DNA of 64,000 nt from Ammoniphilus sp. YIM 78166 (lineage in GTDB: Bacteria > Bacillota > Bacilli > Aneurinibacillales > RAOX-1). A program made the translations under genes and the position numbers. Shown piece by piece: positions 1 through 9,502 of the stretch. Within the stretch, counting starts at the first letter, position 1, and the number at the start of each line of letters is the position of its first letter. Under the pieces are notes generated by a model. It was not told where the DNA came from. It worked only from the letters and a program-made list of their open reading frames with translations, and did no database searches. The stretch covers positions 248,001-312,000 of the forward strand of contig NZ_SDLR01000001.1 in assembly GCF_004522215.1 (NCBI RefSeq). The letters run 5' to 3'.

Positions 1-29
1 TAGACAAGTGATTGGCGCCTATTTATAAT
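1..29 (+). promoter_or_regulatory. Sigma-A promoter of the first LacI gene
   Basis: TAGACA at 1-6 (five of six matches to TTGACA) and a perfect TATAAT at 24-29 are separated by 17 bases. The start codon lies 38 bases beyond the -10 box and has a good GAGGGAG ribosome binding site. Read from sequence only. Confidence 0.6.
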
Positions 30-67
30 GCGAGTATAGAGAAGAAACAAACAAGAGGGAGACTTAA

Positions 68-1126
68 ATGGCAGGCATTAAGGATGTAGCGAGAAAGGCT
101 AATGTTTCGATAGCTACCGTATCCAGGGTGATAAGCAAGCCTGAGACGGTGGCGGCCGAAACGATCAAAAAAGTGACGGAGGTCATTGAAGAATTAAATT
201 ATCAGCCTAACGCGGCCGCCCGTCAGCTAAGGATGTCCGAAACCAAGACGATCTTAGTCGTTGTCCCCGATATTACGAATACATTCTTCTCTAGAGTGCT
301 CAGTGGAATAGAGTCTGTAGCAATGAAAAACGAGTATCAGGTATTACTTGGAAATGCAGCTAGTCATGTTGTTGACTTTGAAAACGGATACTTAAATGCT
401 CTTCGCCAGAGAAAAGCAGATGGAATGATTTTGTTGACAGCAGGAATTGAATCATCAGCTGTGGACGAAATCGCACGGGAATATCCCTTAGTTCTTGCCT
501 GTGAATATATAGAAGGACTAAGCGTGCCCACGGTGTCCATAGATAATGTCAGCGGCGCTCGAAAAGCAACAGAGTATTTGATTGAACTGGGCCATGAGAG
601 GATTGGCATGATATCGGGTCCGATGAACAGTGTGCTGGGACGGGACCGGATCAAAGGGTTTTACCAAGCCATGGCACGGAACCAACTTGAAGTAAACCCG
701 GTATTGGTGCAAGAGGGGGACTTTTCTTACGAAAGCGGCTATAACCTGATGGAGAAGCTTTTAGCCCTTAAGCATGGGCCGACAGCCATCTTTGCAGCCA
801 ATGATGAGATGGCCTTTGGGATTATCAATGCTATTGAGTCCAAGGGATTGCGGGTGCCGGACGATATTTCCGTTATCGGATTTGATGATATTAAATTTTC
901 ATCCATTTTCAAACCGGGATTATCCACGATATCACAGCCAGCCTTTCAGATTGGGACGAAAGCGATGGAGCTCCTCATTCGGTTGTTGAAGCGGAAAGAA
1001 ATAAGGAAAACGCAGTATTTATTAGAAAGTCAATTGGTTTTAAGAGACTCCTGTTGTCCGCTTTTTTTATCCGTACGATGTAAACCTTTACAGTCACAAA
1101 GTAATGTGCGAACAAAAAATCTATAG
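68..1126 (+). CDS. LacI-family transcriptional regulator
   Basis: This is a DNA-binding sugar-responsive regulator of 352 residues. The N-terminus has the LacI helix-turn-helix and hinge ([20 protein letters not shown], then [11 protein letters not shown] near residues 45-55), followed by a periplasmic-binding-protein-like ligand domain ([11 protein letters not shown], then GFDDIKFSS near residue 275). It probably controls the sugar operon that starts 145 bases downstream, because two identical palindromes lie at its end and in that operon's promoter. The family normally ends soon after the LVLRDS motif. Here about 20 unconserved residues follow, and the DNA coding for them contains the first operator, so the coding tail and a control site overlap. 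Ligand unknown. Confidence 0.9.
   Translation: MAGIKDVARKANVSIATVSRVISKPETVAAETIKKVTEVIEELNYQPNAAARQLRMSETKTILVVVPDITNTFFSRVLSGIESVAMKNEYQVLLGNAASHVVDFENGYLNALRQRKADGMILLTAGIESSAVDEIAREYPLVLACEYIEGLSVPTVSIDNVSGARKATEYLIELGHERIGMISGPMNSVLGRDRIKGFYQAMARNQLEVNPVLVQEGDFSYESGYNLMEKLLALKHGPTAIFAANDEMAFGIINAIESKGLRVPDDISVIGFDDIKFSSIFKPGLSTISQPAFQIGTKAMELLIRLLKRKEIRKTQYLLESQLVLRDSCCPLFLSVRCKPLQSQSNVRTKNL
1079..1092. promoter_or_regulatory. LacI-type operator, copy 1, inside the regulator gene
   Basis: TGTAAACCTTTACA is an inverted repeat (TGTAAA, two bases, TTTACA). It lies within the last codons of the LacI gene. The same 14 bases recur at 1176-1189, and the match extends to 18 bases (A before and GTC after). 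Assignment to this LacI protein is inference from proximity. Confidence 0.6.
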
Positions 1127-1138
1127 GAAATCAAGGCA

Positions 1139-1167
1139 TTGACGAGATGATCAATGAGGTTTTTTAT
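1139..1167 (+). promoter_or_regulatory. Probable sigma-A promoter of the first sugar operon
   Basis: TTGACG at 1139-1144 and TTTTAT at 1162-1167 (four of six) are 17 bases apart. The second operator starts nine bases after the -10 box, over the expected transcription start, an arrangement that fits repression. The -10 box is weak. Confidence 0.45.
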
Positions 1168-1175
1168 GGTTTTCA

Positions 1176-1189
1176 TGTAAACCTTTACA
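1176..1189. promoter_or_regulatory. LacI-type operator, copy 2, at the operon promoter
   Basis: This is the second TGTAAACCTTTACA, 97 bases downstream of the first. Two sites this far apart could support DNA looping by a tetramer or joint repression of the regulator's 3' end and the operon. The looping idea is inference. Confidence 0.6.
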
Positions 1190-1270
1190 GTCCATTCTCG
1201 GATAAACATATGGAAAAGGCGAGAAATACATTGAATATTGGATATCAAAGTAAAGGTTGGGGGCAAAAAA

Positions 1271-2470
1271 ATGAAAAAAAACAAAGAAAAAAGTGTGGTT
1301 ACTCTTCTTCTCGGTTCTGTGCTGTTTGTAGGGATACTCGTCGGCTGCAATGGCAATAGCAGCCAAACGACTGAACAAGCTTCCGGTACCGGACAGAAGC
1401 AAGAAGCGGTCGCAACGGGTTCTGATGTGGCAGACGGACCGATCACTCTAGATCCTTCGCTTCCGGACACCCCCATTTTGAGCAAAGGCCCGCATGGTGA
1501 GGATGCCGTTTCCGCCAAGACCTTGGAGTTATCCGTGGAGGACTTGAAAAAAATTCAGGAAAAGAAATATAAGGCAGCTATCGCGATGCATTACGCCGGA
1601 AATGACTGGTCAACGGCCCAAGTGGAAGGGTTGAAAGCAGCCTTTGGGAAAATGGGCATCGAAGTGGTAGCGGTTACGGATGCCCAATTCAAATCCGAGA
1701 AGCAAGTCGCCGATATTGAAACTCTCTTGGCCAAAAAGCCGGATGTCATCGTAAGTATTCCTGTTGACCCAGTATCCACGGCATCTGCTTACGAAAAGGC
1801 AGCAAAAGCAGGCGTAAAGCTAGTCTTCATGGATAATACGCCGAAAGACTTACAGCATGGCAAGGATTATGTAAGTATAGTATCCGCTGACAATTATGGA
1901 AACGGCGTAGAAGCGGCTCATATTATGGCTGATCGATTAGGCGGCAAAGGCAAAATCGGAATCATCTACCATGATGCGGACTTCTTTGTTACCAAACAAA
2001 GGACGGATGCATTCGAAAAAACGATCAAAGATGAATACCCAGGGATTGAAATCGTGGATCGCGGTGGCATCCTCGGGCCGAATGATGGAGAGAAGGTGGC
2101 CGCGGCCATGCTGACCAAAAACTCAAATTTAAACGGCATTTTTGTCGTATGGGATGTACCGGCTGAGGGGGCGATGGCTGCCGCAAGATCCGCCGGAAGA
2201 ACGGATTTGGTCATTACCACGGTAGACCTGGGTACCAATGTCGCGCTCGAGATTGCACAAGATGGCCTCATTAAGGGCTTGGGAGCCCAGCTTCCATACC
2301 AGCAGGGAGTAGCCGAAGCGATTTTGGCAGCGTACGGACTGCTTGGTAAAGAAGCACCGGCTTACGTCGCCGTACCGGCCTTGAGGGTAACGCCTGATAA
2401 TGTCTTGGAAGCTTGGAAATCGGTCTATAACCAGGAAGCTCCGGAGATCATCCGCAACGCAATCAAGTAA
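1271..2470 (+). CDS. Sugar ABC transporter substrate-binding lipoprotein
   Basis: A 399-residue periplasmic-binding-type protein anchored as a lipoprotein. The signal peptide ends in a lipobox (GILVGC). The mature chain has a ribose-binding-type fold with VAVTDAQFKSEKQVADIETLL and later motifs VSIPVDPVSTASAYEKA and VITTVDLG. The start at 1271 is chosen because it gives a clean signal peptide and has a GGTTGGGGG Shine-Dalgarno region upstream; an upstream TTG at 1238 would bury the signal. A conserved segment before the binding domain (residues about 50-90, with GPHGEDAVSAKTLELS) is shared with the other two binding proteins in this window. First gene of the operon; substrate unknown. Confidence 0.88.
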   Translation: MKKNKEKSVVTLLLGSVLFVGILVGCNGNSSQTTEQASGTGQKQEAVATGSDVADGPITLDPSLPDTPILSKGPHGEDAVSAKTLELSVEDLKKIQEKKYKAAIAMHYAGNDWSTAQVEGLKAAFGKMGIEVVAVTDAQFKSEKQVADIETLLAKKPDVIVSIPVDPVSTASAYEKAAKAGVKLVFMDNTPKDLQHGKDYVSIVSADNYGNGVEAAHIMADRLGGKGKIGIIYHDADFFVTKQRTDAFEKTIKDEYPGIEIVDRGGILGPNDGEKVAAAMLTKNSNLNGIFVVWDVPAEGAMAAARSAGRTDLVITTVDLGTNVALEIAQDGLIKGLGAQLPYQQGVAEAILAAYGLLGKEAPAYVAVPALRVTPDNVLEAWKSVYNQEAPEIIRNAIK

Positions 2471-2502
2471 ATCATATTGATAATAATAGAGGAGGAACGA
2501 AC

Positions 2503-3690
2503 ATGAAAAAAATGAATATTGGAATGATTGGTGCAGGATTTATGGGGAAAGCTCACGCTCTATCTTATGCAGCGATGCCGATGTTTTTTTGGCCGGCTCC
2601 TGCCATTCCCGTTCGCAAAATGGTCGCAGACGTAAATGAAAAGGCTGCCAAGGACGCTGCAGAACGATTAGGATTCGAATCCTATACTTCCGATTGGAGA
2701 AAGATGATTGAAAATCCGGATATCGATCTCATAGATATTGTCACGCCGAACGACTCGCATGCGGAAATCGCAATTGCAGCAGCTAGAGCAGGAAAGCATA
2801 TCATTTGCGAAAAACCGCTGGCCCGTGACGCAGCCGAAGCCAAAACGATGCTGGATGCCGTGAAGGCCTCGGGCGTGAAGCATATGGTGGCATTCAATTA
2901 CCGCCGTACCCCGGCAGTTGCCCTAGCCAAGAAATATATCGAAGAAGGCTCACTCGGAAAGATCCTGAATTTCCGTGGAACCTATCTGCAGGATTGGTCA
3001 GCGGATCCCAACTCTCCTTTATCCTGGCGCTTCCAAAAGAAGATTGCCGGTTCAGGCGCCCTTGGAGATATCGGAACGCATGTCATTGATTTTGCCCGCT
3101 ACCTTGTGGGGGAGATCTCCGAAGTCATGGCTTCAACCAAAACATGGATCCCCGAGCGCCCGACTCAATCCGGCGGAGTAGACAAGCTGGGAACAGTGAA
3201 GGCGGCTGAGAACGTGGAAAAGAAAGCGGTCGATGTGGACGATGAATTCATTTCCCTGATCAAGTTTGAGAATGGGGCGATCGGAAGCATTGAAGCCACC
3301 CGAAACGGTTGGGGCCGCAACAATTTCTTGACATTCGAGATCCACGGTGAAAAAGGTTCCCTCTATTTTAACTATGAACGAAGAGATGAATTGCAGGTAT
3401 GCTTCGCGGATGACCCGGAAGACCGCCGCGGTTTCCGGACGATCTATACCGGACCGGCACATCCGTATGGGGAAGGGCTATGGCCGATCCCGGCTTTAGG
3501 GATTGGCTATGGCGAGACCAAAATCATTGAAATTTATGATTTCGTCAAGTCCATTGTGAATGATACGGAAGTATCCCCAGATTTCAATGACGGTTATCAG
3601 ATTGCCCTGATTTCCGACGCGATTTTGGCTTCGGCAGAACAGAAGCAATGGGTAAAGGTGGAAGAGAAAAGCTTGATCAAGACGGTTTAA
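2503..3690 (+). CDS. Gfo/Idh/MocA-family oxidoreductase
   Basis: A 395-residue NAD(P)-dependent sugar or cyclitol dehydrogenase. A Rossmann fold opens the protein (GMIGAGFMGKAHALSY), the family motif HIICEKPLARD lies near residues 98-108, and GDIGTHVIDFARYL near 190 gives the catalytic-side DxxxH region. It sits between the binding protein and the ABC ATPase and has a GGAGG ribosome binding site. By family it would oxidise a hydroxyl of the imported sugar or of its glycoside. Which position is oxidised cannot be seen. Two other dehydrogenases in the locus (at 6247 and 16645) and a third (22734) belong to the same family. Confidence 0.88.
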   Translation: MKKMNIGMIGAGFMGKAHALSYAAMPMFFWPAPAIPVRKMVADVNEKAAKDAAERLGFESYTSDWRKMIENPDIDLIDIVTPNDSHAEIAIAAARAGKHIICEKPLARDAAEAKTMLDAVKASGVKHMVAFNYRRTPAVALAKKYIEEGSLGKILNFRGTYLQDWSADPNSPLSWRFQKKIAGSGALGDIGTHVIDFARYLVGEISEVMASTKTWIPERPTQSGGVDKLGTVKAAENVEKKAVDVDDEFISLIKFENGAIGSIEATRNGWGRNNFLTFEIHGEKGSLYFNYERRDELQVCFADDPEDRRGFRTIYTGPAHPYGEGLWPIPALGIGYGETKIIEIYDFVKSIVNDTEVSPDFNDGYQIALISDAILASAEQKQWVKVEEKSLIKTV

Positions 3691-3706
3691 GCTCCTAAAC
3701 CATCAA

Positions 3707-3739
3707 GATGGGACCACGATGTTCCTTCGTGGCCCCATC
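3707..3739 (+). other. Intercistronic hairpin
   Basis: Arms 3707-3719 and 3727-3739 pair over 13 positions with one mismatch around a seven-base loop. There is no run of T after it, so it is more likely an RNA stability or processing element than a terminator. It separates the binding-protein/dehydrogenase genes from the transporter core. Confidence 0.5.
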
Positions 3740-3759
3740 GATTACAAAGGAGGGGAAAT

Positions 3760-5256
3760 ATGGAGAAGCCAATGTTAAAGATGACGGGAATTTCAAAATC
3801 ATTTAACGGGATCAAAGTGCTAGATCGAGTCGACTTTGAGCTAAGAAAAGGTGAAGTGCATGCTTTGATGGGCGGCAACGGGGCAGGGAAATCGACCTTG
3901 ATGAAAATTCTGACGGGCGTTTACCAATGCGATGTCGGAAACATCGAGCTGGAAGAAAAGCTACTTTCCATTTCCGAACCGAATGATGCCAAAAAAAATG
4001 GGATATCCATGATTTTTCAGGAATTCAGCTTGGTTCCCACGCTGACCGTCGCACAGAATATCTTCTTAAACCGGGAGCCAAGGACGAAACGCGGCTTCAT
4101 CGATGATCAGGAATGCGTGAGAAGGACGAAAAAGCTGTTAGAAGAATTAAACGTCCCGATTGATCCGAACAGCCCAGTTGAACAGTTGGGCGTAGGATAT
4201 TGGCAGATGACGGAGATTGCCAAGGCGCTTTCCCAGGATACCAAGATCTTGATTATGGATGAACCTACTTCATCCTTGACCAAAAACGAAACGGAAATTC
4301 TGTTTGAATTTATTCAGAAGCTGAAGGATAAAGGAATTTCCATCATATATATCTCCCACCGGATGGATGAGATCTTTCGGATCTGTGACCGGATGACGAT
4401 CATGCGCGATGGGAAGCGTGTCCTGACGGAAGAGTGCACTCAGCTCACCATGGATGTTGTCATCCAGCATATCATCGGCGGAAGCCTGGGCAAGTCTTTC
4501 GATTGGAAAGAGAGGGTGTATGATCGGAATCGAGAACCGCTCCTTCGGGTGAAAAACCTAACCTCCGGTTCGCGCGTGAATGGGGTGAGCTTCGAGGTTC
4601 ACCGCGGGGAAATTCTGGGGATTGCGGGACTGATGGGAAGCGGACGATCCGAAGCGGTGCGTGCCCTATTCGGGATTGACCCGATCGATGAAGGCGAGAT
4701 ATGGGTAGATGGCAAGAAAACCAAAATTTCCAATTCGCAGGATGCGATCAAGGCAGGATTGGCCTTGGTTCCGGAAGATCGCCGGGTGCAAGGGCTCGTA
4801 TTGGATCATAGTGTGAAAAATAATACCCTCCTCCCTATTTTGTCCAAGGTGAAGAAGGGATGGTTCATCGATGATAAGAAAGGCGATGAAATTGTAGAAG
4901 GTTTCGTTAGGAAACTAAACATCAAAACCGACGATATTTTCAAGCAATCGGGCCTTTTGTCAGGCGGAAACCAGCAAAAAATTGTGTTGGCCAAATGGTT
5001 GGCCAATTCTCCCGATATCTTAATTCTAGACGAACCGACCATTGGGGTCGATATTGGGGCAAAGACGGAGATCATGGAAATTATTCGCGAGTTTGCCGAC
5101 CAAGGAAAAGCGGTCATCCTGATTTCCTCCGAGCTTCCTGAGCTTCTTGCCTTGAGCGATCGGATTATCGTTTTCCATGGGGGCAAGGTCACAAGTGAAA
5201 TGAACCGAAAAGAGATCAGATCAGAGGAGGCGTTACAGCATGCAATCCAAGGCTAA
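3760..5256 (+). CDS. Sugar ABC transporter ATP-binding protein (RbsA/MglA type)
   Basis: A 498-residue tandem ATPase that powers ribose-type sugar import. The first nucleotide-binding domain has Walker A GGNGAGKSTL near residue 40, and Walker B ILIMDEPTSSL near 165. The second half has a degenerate Walker A (GLMGSGRSEA), a clear signature LLSGGNQQKIVLAKWL near 405, and Walker B LILDEPTIGVD. This asymmetric layout and length are usual for the family. It overlaps the permease gene by 17 bases, so the two are probably translationally coupled. RBS AAAGGAGGGG precedes the ATG. Confidence 0.93.
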   Translation: MEKPMLKMTGISKSFNGIKVLDRVDFELRKGEVHALMGGNGAGKSTLMKILTGVYQCDVGNIELEEKLLSISEPNDAKKNGISMIFQEFSLVPTLTVAQNIFLNREPRTKRGFIDDQECVRRTKKLLEELNVPIDPNSPVEQLGVGYWQMTEIAKALSQDTKILIMDEPTSSLTKNETEILFEFIQKLKDKGISIIYISHRMDEIFRICDRMTIMRDGKRVLTEECTQLTMDVVIQHIIGGSLGKSFDWKERVYDRNREPLLRVKNLTSGSRVNGVSFEVHRGEILGIAGLMGSGRSEAVRALFGIDPIDEGEIWVDGKKTKISNSQDAIKAGLALVPEDRRVQGLVLDHSVKNNTLLPILSKVKKGWFIDDKKGDEIVEGFVRKLNIKTDDIFKQSGLLSGGNQQKIVLAKWLANSPDILILDEPTIGVDIGAKTEIMEIIREFADQGKAVILISSELPELLALSDRIIVFHGGKVTSEMNRKEIRSEEALQHAIQG

Positions 5257-6220
5257 TGAAACCCCTATGCTCATGAATCATGCCGTGAAAAGCTTTGAGT
5301 GGAGAAAATATATTGTCTATATCGCGTTTGCCTGCGTCTTTATCTATTTTTCTATTACGCTTTACGATGAGGGATTTTTAACGGCGAATAACTTATTGAA
5401 CATTGCTCGCCAGACCGCAATGATTTCCATCATGGCTGTAGCCATGACCTTTGTTATCGGTGCGGCGCAAATTGACTTATCCGTCGGTTCGGTTGCGGCT
5501 CTTTCTGCCTTATTGTCCGCGTTAGCCATGCAGTCCGGATTCGGTTTAGTGGGAGGCATTGCGGCAGGACTGGGTACAGGCGTACTAATCGGGCTTATCA
5601 ATGGATTGCTTGTGACCAGAGCGGCGATCCCGTCCTTTCTAGTTACGTTAGGGATGATGATTATCGTCAAAGGATTGGCCATGTGGGTGACCAATACGGC
5701 ACCTGTCCCGATCATCAATCAGACGTTTACCTTTATTTTCGGTTCAGGGGATATTGGACCGATTCCGATCCTGCTGGTTTGGATGATCATCATTGCCGTG
5801 ATCGGACACATCGTTCTGCGCAAGACTGCATTTGGGCGACAAACCCTTGCCACAGGAGGAAATGAAAATGCTGCCAAATTCTCCGGAGTAAATATTCAGA
5901 AAACCAAGCTTTACGTCATGATGGGTTCCGGTCTGTTAGCGGGTCTTGCCGGAATGCTGTATGCGGGGCGAATGAATTCCGCTCGCTTCACTTTTGGAGA
6001 GGGAGATGAGCTGTCGGTTATAGCTGCGGTTATTTTAGGCGGGACCAGCTTATTTGGGGGAACAGCCACGGTCATCGGAACGGTATTCGGGGCCTTGATG
6101 ATCGGGATGATCAATAATGGCTTGATCATCATGGGGTTGGATGTAAGCCAGCAGATGGTTATCAAAGGATTAATTATCATTTTGGCCGTTGCGTTCGGAA
6201 AGAAAGCGCTCAAAAAATAA
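5240..6220 (+). CDS. Sugar ABC transporter permease (RbsC type)
   Basis: A 326-residue integral membrane protein with about eight to ten hydrophobic segments. It carries the branched-sugar permease motifs ARQTAMISIMAVAMTFVI, AAQIDLSVGSVAAL and, near the C-terminus, AAVILGGTSLFGG. It starts inside the end of the ATPase gene. The GAGGAGG ribosome binding site lies in the ATPase coding sequence. With the ATPase and the binding protein at 1271 it forms one complete importer. Confidence 0.92.
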   Translation: MQSKANETPMLMNHAVKSFEWRKYIVYIAFACVFIYFSITLYDEGFLTANNLLNIARQTAMISIMAVAMTFVIGAAQIDLSVGSVAALSALLSALAMQSGFGLVGGIAAGLGTGVLIGLINGLLVTRAAIPSFLVTLGMMIIVKGLAMWVTNTAPVPIINQTFTFIFGSGDIGPIPILLVWMIIIAVIGHIVLRKTAFGRQTLATGGNENAAKFSGVNIQKTKLYVMMGSGLLAGLAGMLYAGRMNSARFTFGEGDELSVIAAVILGGTSLFGGTATVIGTVFGALMIGMINNGLIIMGLDVSQQMVIKGLIIILAVAFGKKALKK

Positions 6221-6246
6221 GATTGAGATAAGGAGGAAGATGAACA

Positions 6247-7425
6247 ATGGAAAAAATCAAGGTGGGAATCATCGGTACAGGCTTTATAGGGCCTACTCAT
6301 ATTGAAGCGATTCGAAGGCTGGGATTTGTTGAAGTGGTAGGGTTAGCGGAAAATGGTCTGGAAACGGCGCAGAAGAAAGCAGCTGAACTGGGGATACCTA
6401 AAGCTTACGGCGATTATCGGGACATGCTGCAGGATCGCGACATTCAGGTGGTGCATAATTGTACGCCGAATCATTTGCACTTCCAAATCAACAAAGAGAT
6501 TATCCTGTCAGGCAAGCACGTTCTTTCCGAGAAGCCCTTGGCGATGTCAAGCGAGGAGTCCGCTCAGCTATTGGAACTGGCGAAAAAACACAAAGTCGTG
6601 CATGGCGTGAACTTTAACTATAGGCAGTTCCCGACAGTCACACAGTTGGCATCCATGGTCAAGAAGGAAGAATTGGGCAGGGTCAACTTGGTGCACGGAA
6701 GCTACCTTCAGGATTGGCTGTTGTTCGAAACCGATTATAATTGGCGATTGGCCCCTGAAGTCGGCGGGAATTCGCGTGCGGTTGCGGACATCGGCTCCCA
6801 TTGGTGCGATACGGTCCAATACGTTACCGGCAAAAAAATTGTGGAAGTTTTCGCCGATTTAGCGACCGTCATTCCAGTAAGAAAGAAAGCGAAATCAAAC
6901 CTATCCACGTTCGGAACCGCAAAGGTCGACGAAGAGTCTTACGAAGAGGTTCCGATCAAAACCGAGGATTATGCCTCCGTTCTTGTGCGCTTCGAAGATG
7001 GAACCCGTGGAGTCTTTACGGTTTCCCAAGTGAGTGCGGGTCGCAAAAACAGGCTGAGCTTTGAAATCAATGGCAGCCAGAAATCGGCCTTCTGGAATCA
7101 GGAAGAACCCGAAAAACTATGGATTGGGCATCGAAACAGACCGAACGAAGTGCTTTTGGCAGATCCTGCCCTGTTTTCGCAGGAAGCTGCCTCGTTCATC
7201 CATCATCCAGGTGGACATAATGAGGGTTGGCCGGATGCTTTAAAAAATATGATGCTCAAGTTTTACACCTTCATCCGGGAAGGAAAAGATCCGCTCCAGG
7301 ATCCGGTGAATTTTGCGACATTTGAGGATGGGCACTTATCGATGTGCATTACCGATGCCATTTTAGAAAGCCATGCAGAGCAGAAATGGGTGAAGGTTCA
7401 AGTGGATCAGGAGGTGCACGTATGA
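6247..7425 (+). CDS. Gfo/Idh/MocA-family oxidoreductase
   Basis: A 392-residue paralogue of the protein at 2503. It begins with the Rossmann motif GIIGTGFIGPTHIEAI, has HVLSEKPLAMS near residue 95, and ADIGSHWCDTVQYV near 182. The long C-terminal domain contains LSFEINGSQKSAFWNQEEPE, as in the larger members of the family. It follows the permease with a GGAGGA ribosome binding site and its stop overlaps the next start by four bases (ATGA), so it is co-translated with the isomerase. Likely works on the same imported compound as the dehydrogenase at 2503 or on its product. Confidence 0.87.
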   Translation: MEKIKVGIIGTGFIGPTHIEAIRRLGFVEVVGLAENGLETAQKKAAELGIPKAYGDYRDMLQDRDIQVVHNCTPNHLHFQINKEIILSGKHVLSEKPLAMSSEESAQLLELAKKHKVVHGVNFNYRQFPTVTQLASMVKKEELGRVNLVHGSYLQDWLLFETDYNWRLAPEVGGNSRAVADIGSHWCDTVQYVTGKKIVEVFADLATVIPVRKKAKSNLSTFGTAKVDEESYEEVPIKTEDYASVLVRFEDGTRGVFTVSQVSAGRKNRLSFEINGSQKSAFWNQEEPEKLWIGHRNRPNEVLLADPALFSQEAASFIHHPGGHNEGWPDALKNMMLKFYTFIREGKDPLQDPVNFATFEDGHLSMCITDAILESHAEQKWVKVQVDQEVHV

Positions 7426-8393
7426 AACTAGGCGTATTTACCGTCCTTTACCAGAATCTTCCGTTTGAAGCCATGCTGGATAAGCTTTGCGAAATGGGGG
7501 TAGAAGCCGTTGAATTGGGGACGGGAAATTACCCGGGGAACAGCCATTGCCATCCGGATGAATTATTGGACAGCCCAGAAAAGATCCAATCGTTTCTGCG
7601 AGCTATAGCGCAAAGAGGGCTAACCATCAGCGGCTTAAGCTTCCACGGGAACCCGCTGCATCCGAACAAAGCCTTTGCGGCGCAATCGCATGAAGTGTGG
7701 AGAAAAACCGTGCAGTTGGCGGAACGTTTGGAAGTGCCAGTTGTTAATGGGTTCTCCGGCTGCCCGGGAGACCATCCCGGGGCCAAGTTCCCCAATTGGG
7801 TCACCTGCTCCTGGCCTCCGGAATACTTGGAGGTTTTGGATTGGCAATGGAAGGAAATTGTCATTCCCTATTGGAAAGAGGAATCCCGTTTTGCCCAGTC
7901 GCATGGCATTCATAAAATTGCTTTTGAAATGCACCCCGGTTTTGTGGTTTACAACCCGGAAACCTTATTGAAATTGAGAGAACAGGTGGGTCCTGTGATT
8001 GGGGCGAACTTTGATCCAAGCCACTTGATCTGGCAAGGGATCAATCCTGTTGAAGCCATTAAGAAATTAGGTAAGGAAGAGGCCCTCTATCATTTCCATG
8101 CTAAGGACACGTATCTGGATCAAGCCAATATTCAGGTGAATGGCGTACTGGATACGAAGCACTACAGCGACATATTGAATCGCTCCTGGACCTTCCGATC
8201 CGTAGGATATGGACAGGATGAAAAGGCATGGAAGGATATGATCAGCGCTCTTCGCGCGGTTGGCTATGATTATGTTCTTTCCATTGAGCATGAAGATATG
8301 CTTGCTTCGATGGATGAAGGATTAGGAAAGGCCATTGCTCTATTGAAAGGGTGCCTGTTCAAGGAGCCATTGACGGAAATGTGGTGGGCTTAG
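7422..8393 (+). CDS. Sugar phosphate isomerase/epimerase (AP-endonuclease-2 fold)
   Basis: A 323-residue TIM-barrel protein of the xylose-isomerase-like family. Typical metal-binding strands are visible: FEMHPGFVVYN near residue 170, GANFDPSHLIWQG near 195, FHAKDTYLD near 225 and SIEHEDML near 287. The start at 7422 overlaps the upstream stop and has GGAGGTG upstream; the open frame goes back to 7344 but without family similarity. The family handles keto sugars, inosose and related compounds, so the enzyme probably acts on the product of a neighbouring dehydrogenase. Confidence 0.85.
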   Translation: MKLGVFTVLYQNLPFEAMLDKLCEMGVEAVELGTGNYPGNSHCHPDELLDSPEKIQSFLRAIAQRGLTISGLSFHGNPLHPNKAFAAQSHEVWRKTVQLAERLEVPVVNGFSGCPGDHPGAKFPNWVTCSWPPEYLEVLDWQWKEIVIPYWKEESRFAQSHGIHKIAFEMHPGFVVYNPETLLKLREQVGPVIGANFDPSHLIWQGINPVEAIKKLGKEEALYHFHAKDTYLDQANIQVNGVLDTKHYSDILNRSWTFRSVGYGQDEKAWKDMISALRAVGYDYVLSIEHEDMLASMDEGLGKAIALLKGCLFKEPLTEMWWA

Positions 8394-8425
8394 ATTATAC
8401 TTTTACTTTTTAAGGAGGTTTTATT

Positions 8426-9463
8426 ATGACCATGCAAGCTGTTATTTTTCCAGGAGATAAAAAGGTAGAGATACGAGAGTTTGAGATTCCCACTCCTGGC
8501 CGGGGGGAAGTGTTGATTAAGCTGAAGGCGTCAGCGATCTGTCGCAGCGACATGAGTTTGTACTACGGCAACTCCGTTTTTGGGGACGGGAAAACAAAAT
8601 CCGGGTGCAATGTTCCGGGACATGAACCGGCCGGAGAAATTACAGAAGTGGGAGAGGGCGTAGCCCATTATAAACCGGGGGACCGGGTGGCTGTGTATTT
8701 AGCCGTAGGCTGCGGGGAATGTCCTCATTGCAAGAGCGGTTACAAAATGTTTTGCAAGGAGTTTAAATGTATAGGCTTTGACTCCCACGGCGGCGATGCG
8801 GATTTTATGGTGGTTCCAGCAGAGAATTGCATGCGGATCCCGGATGACATGAGCTTCGTCACGGCAGCCGTCTCTACGGACGCAGTCGGTACCCTCTACC
8901 ATGCCCAAAAGAGATTGGCGATTTCCGGACGAGACACGCTGGTTATTTTTGGATTGGGGCCTATGGGCGGGGCAGGCGTGATGATTGCCAAAGCATTAGG
9001 TGCAACGGTGATTGCTGTTGATATGCTTGATGACCGCTTAGAGGTGGCGAAGGAGCTCGGTGCTGATTACACCATCAATGGAAAGAATGTCAATGCTCTA
9101 GAAGAAATTTCACGCATTACCAATGGACTTGGAGCCGATGCTGCTATCGATTGTTCAGGGAGCCCCCACGCCGAAAACAATGCCTTGGATTGCGTAAAGC
9201 CACATGGGCGAGTGGCCTTTATCGGCGAGAGCAGAGAAACAACGATCAGGCCGAGCGAGCAATTAATACGAAAGCAAATAATGGTGATAGGCTCCTGGTA
9301 TTTCCCGATCTTCGAGTATGAGGAAATTGCCGACTTCATCGTGAAAAAAGGGTTGCCTGTGGAAGGATTGGTGACGCATAAATTTAAGCTGCAAGAAGCA
9401 GAGACCGCATTCCGGTTATTCGATGAAAGAAAGACGGAGAAAGCTGTTTTTGTTTGGGATTAA
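8426..9463 (+). CDS. Zinc-dependent alcohol dehydrogenase, MDR superfamily
   Basis: A 345-residue medium-chain dehydrogenase. The catalytic zinc site is seen as C-R-S-D near residue 38 and GHEPAGEITEVGEG near 64-77. The structural zinc cluster CGECPHCKSGYKMFC is near 97-111. The NAD-binding motif GLGPMGGAGV lies near 172. It resembles sorbitol, threonine and related polyol dehydrogenases. A GGAGG ribosome binding site precedes the ATG. In context it gives the operon a second type of sugar oxidation besides the Gfo/Idh/MocA enzymes. Confidence 0.87.
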   Translation: MTMQAVIFPGDKKVEIREFEIPTPGRGEVLIKLKASAICRSDMSLYYGNSVFGDGKTKSGCNVPGHEPAGEITEVGEGVAHYKPGDRVAVYLAVGCGECPHCKSGYKMFCKEFKCIGFDSHGGDADFMVVPAENCMRIPDDMSFVTAAVSTDAVGTLYHAQKRLAISGRDTLVIFGLGPMGGAGVMIAKALGATVIAVDMLDDRLEVAKELGADYTINGKNVNALEEISRITNGLGADAAIDCSGSPHAENNALDCVKPHGRVAFIGESRETTIRPSEQLIRKQIMVIGSWYFPIFEYEEIADFIVKKGLPVEGLVTHKFKLQEAETAFRLFDERKTEKAVFVWD

Positions 9464-9502
9464 TAAAATACTGACATATGAAATGGAAAGGGGATAGCAA
9501 AG

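Noticed and set aside
1030..1518. 162-codon minus-strand frame over the LacI/operon boundary
   Set aside because: It crosses the operators and opposes two well-supported genes, with no ribosome binding site or family motif.
3738..3749. Shared ATCGATTACAAA at 3738 and 18573
   Set aside because: Only two copies at differing positions relative to genes. Too short to distinguish from chance.
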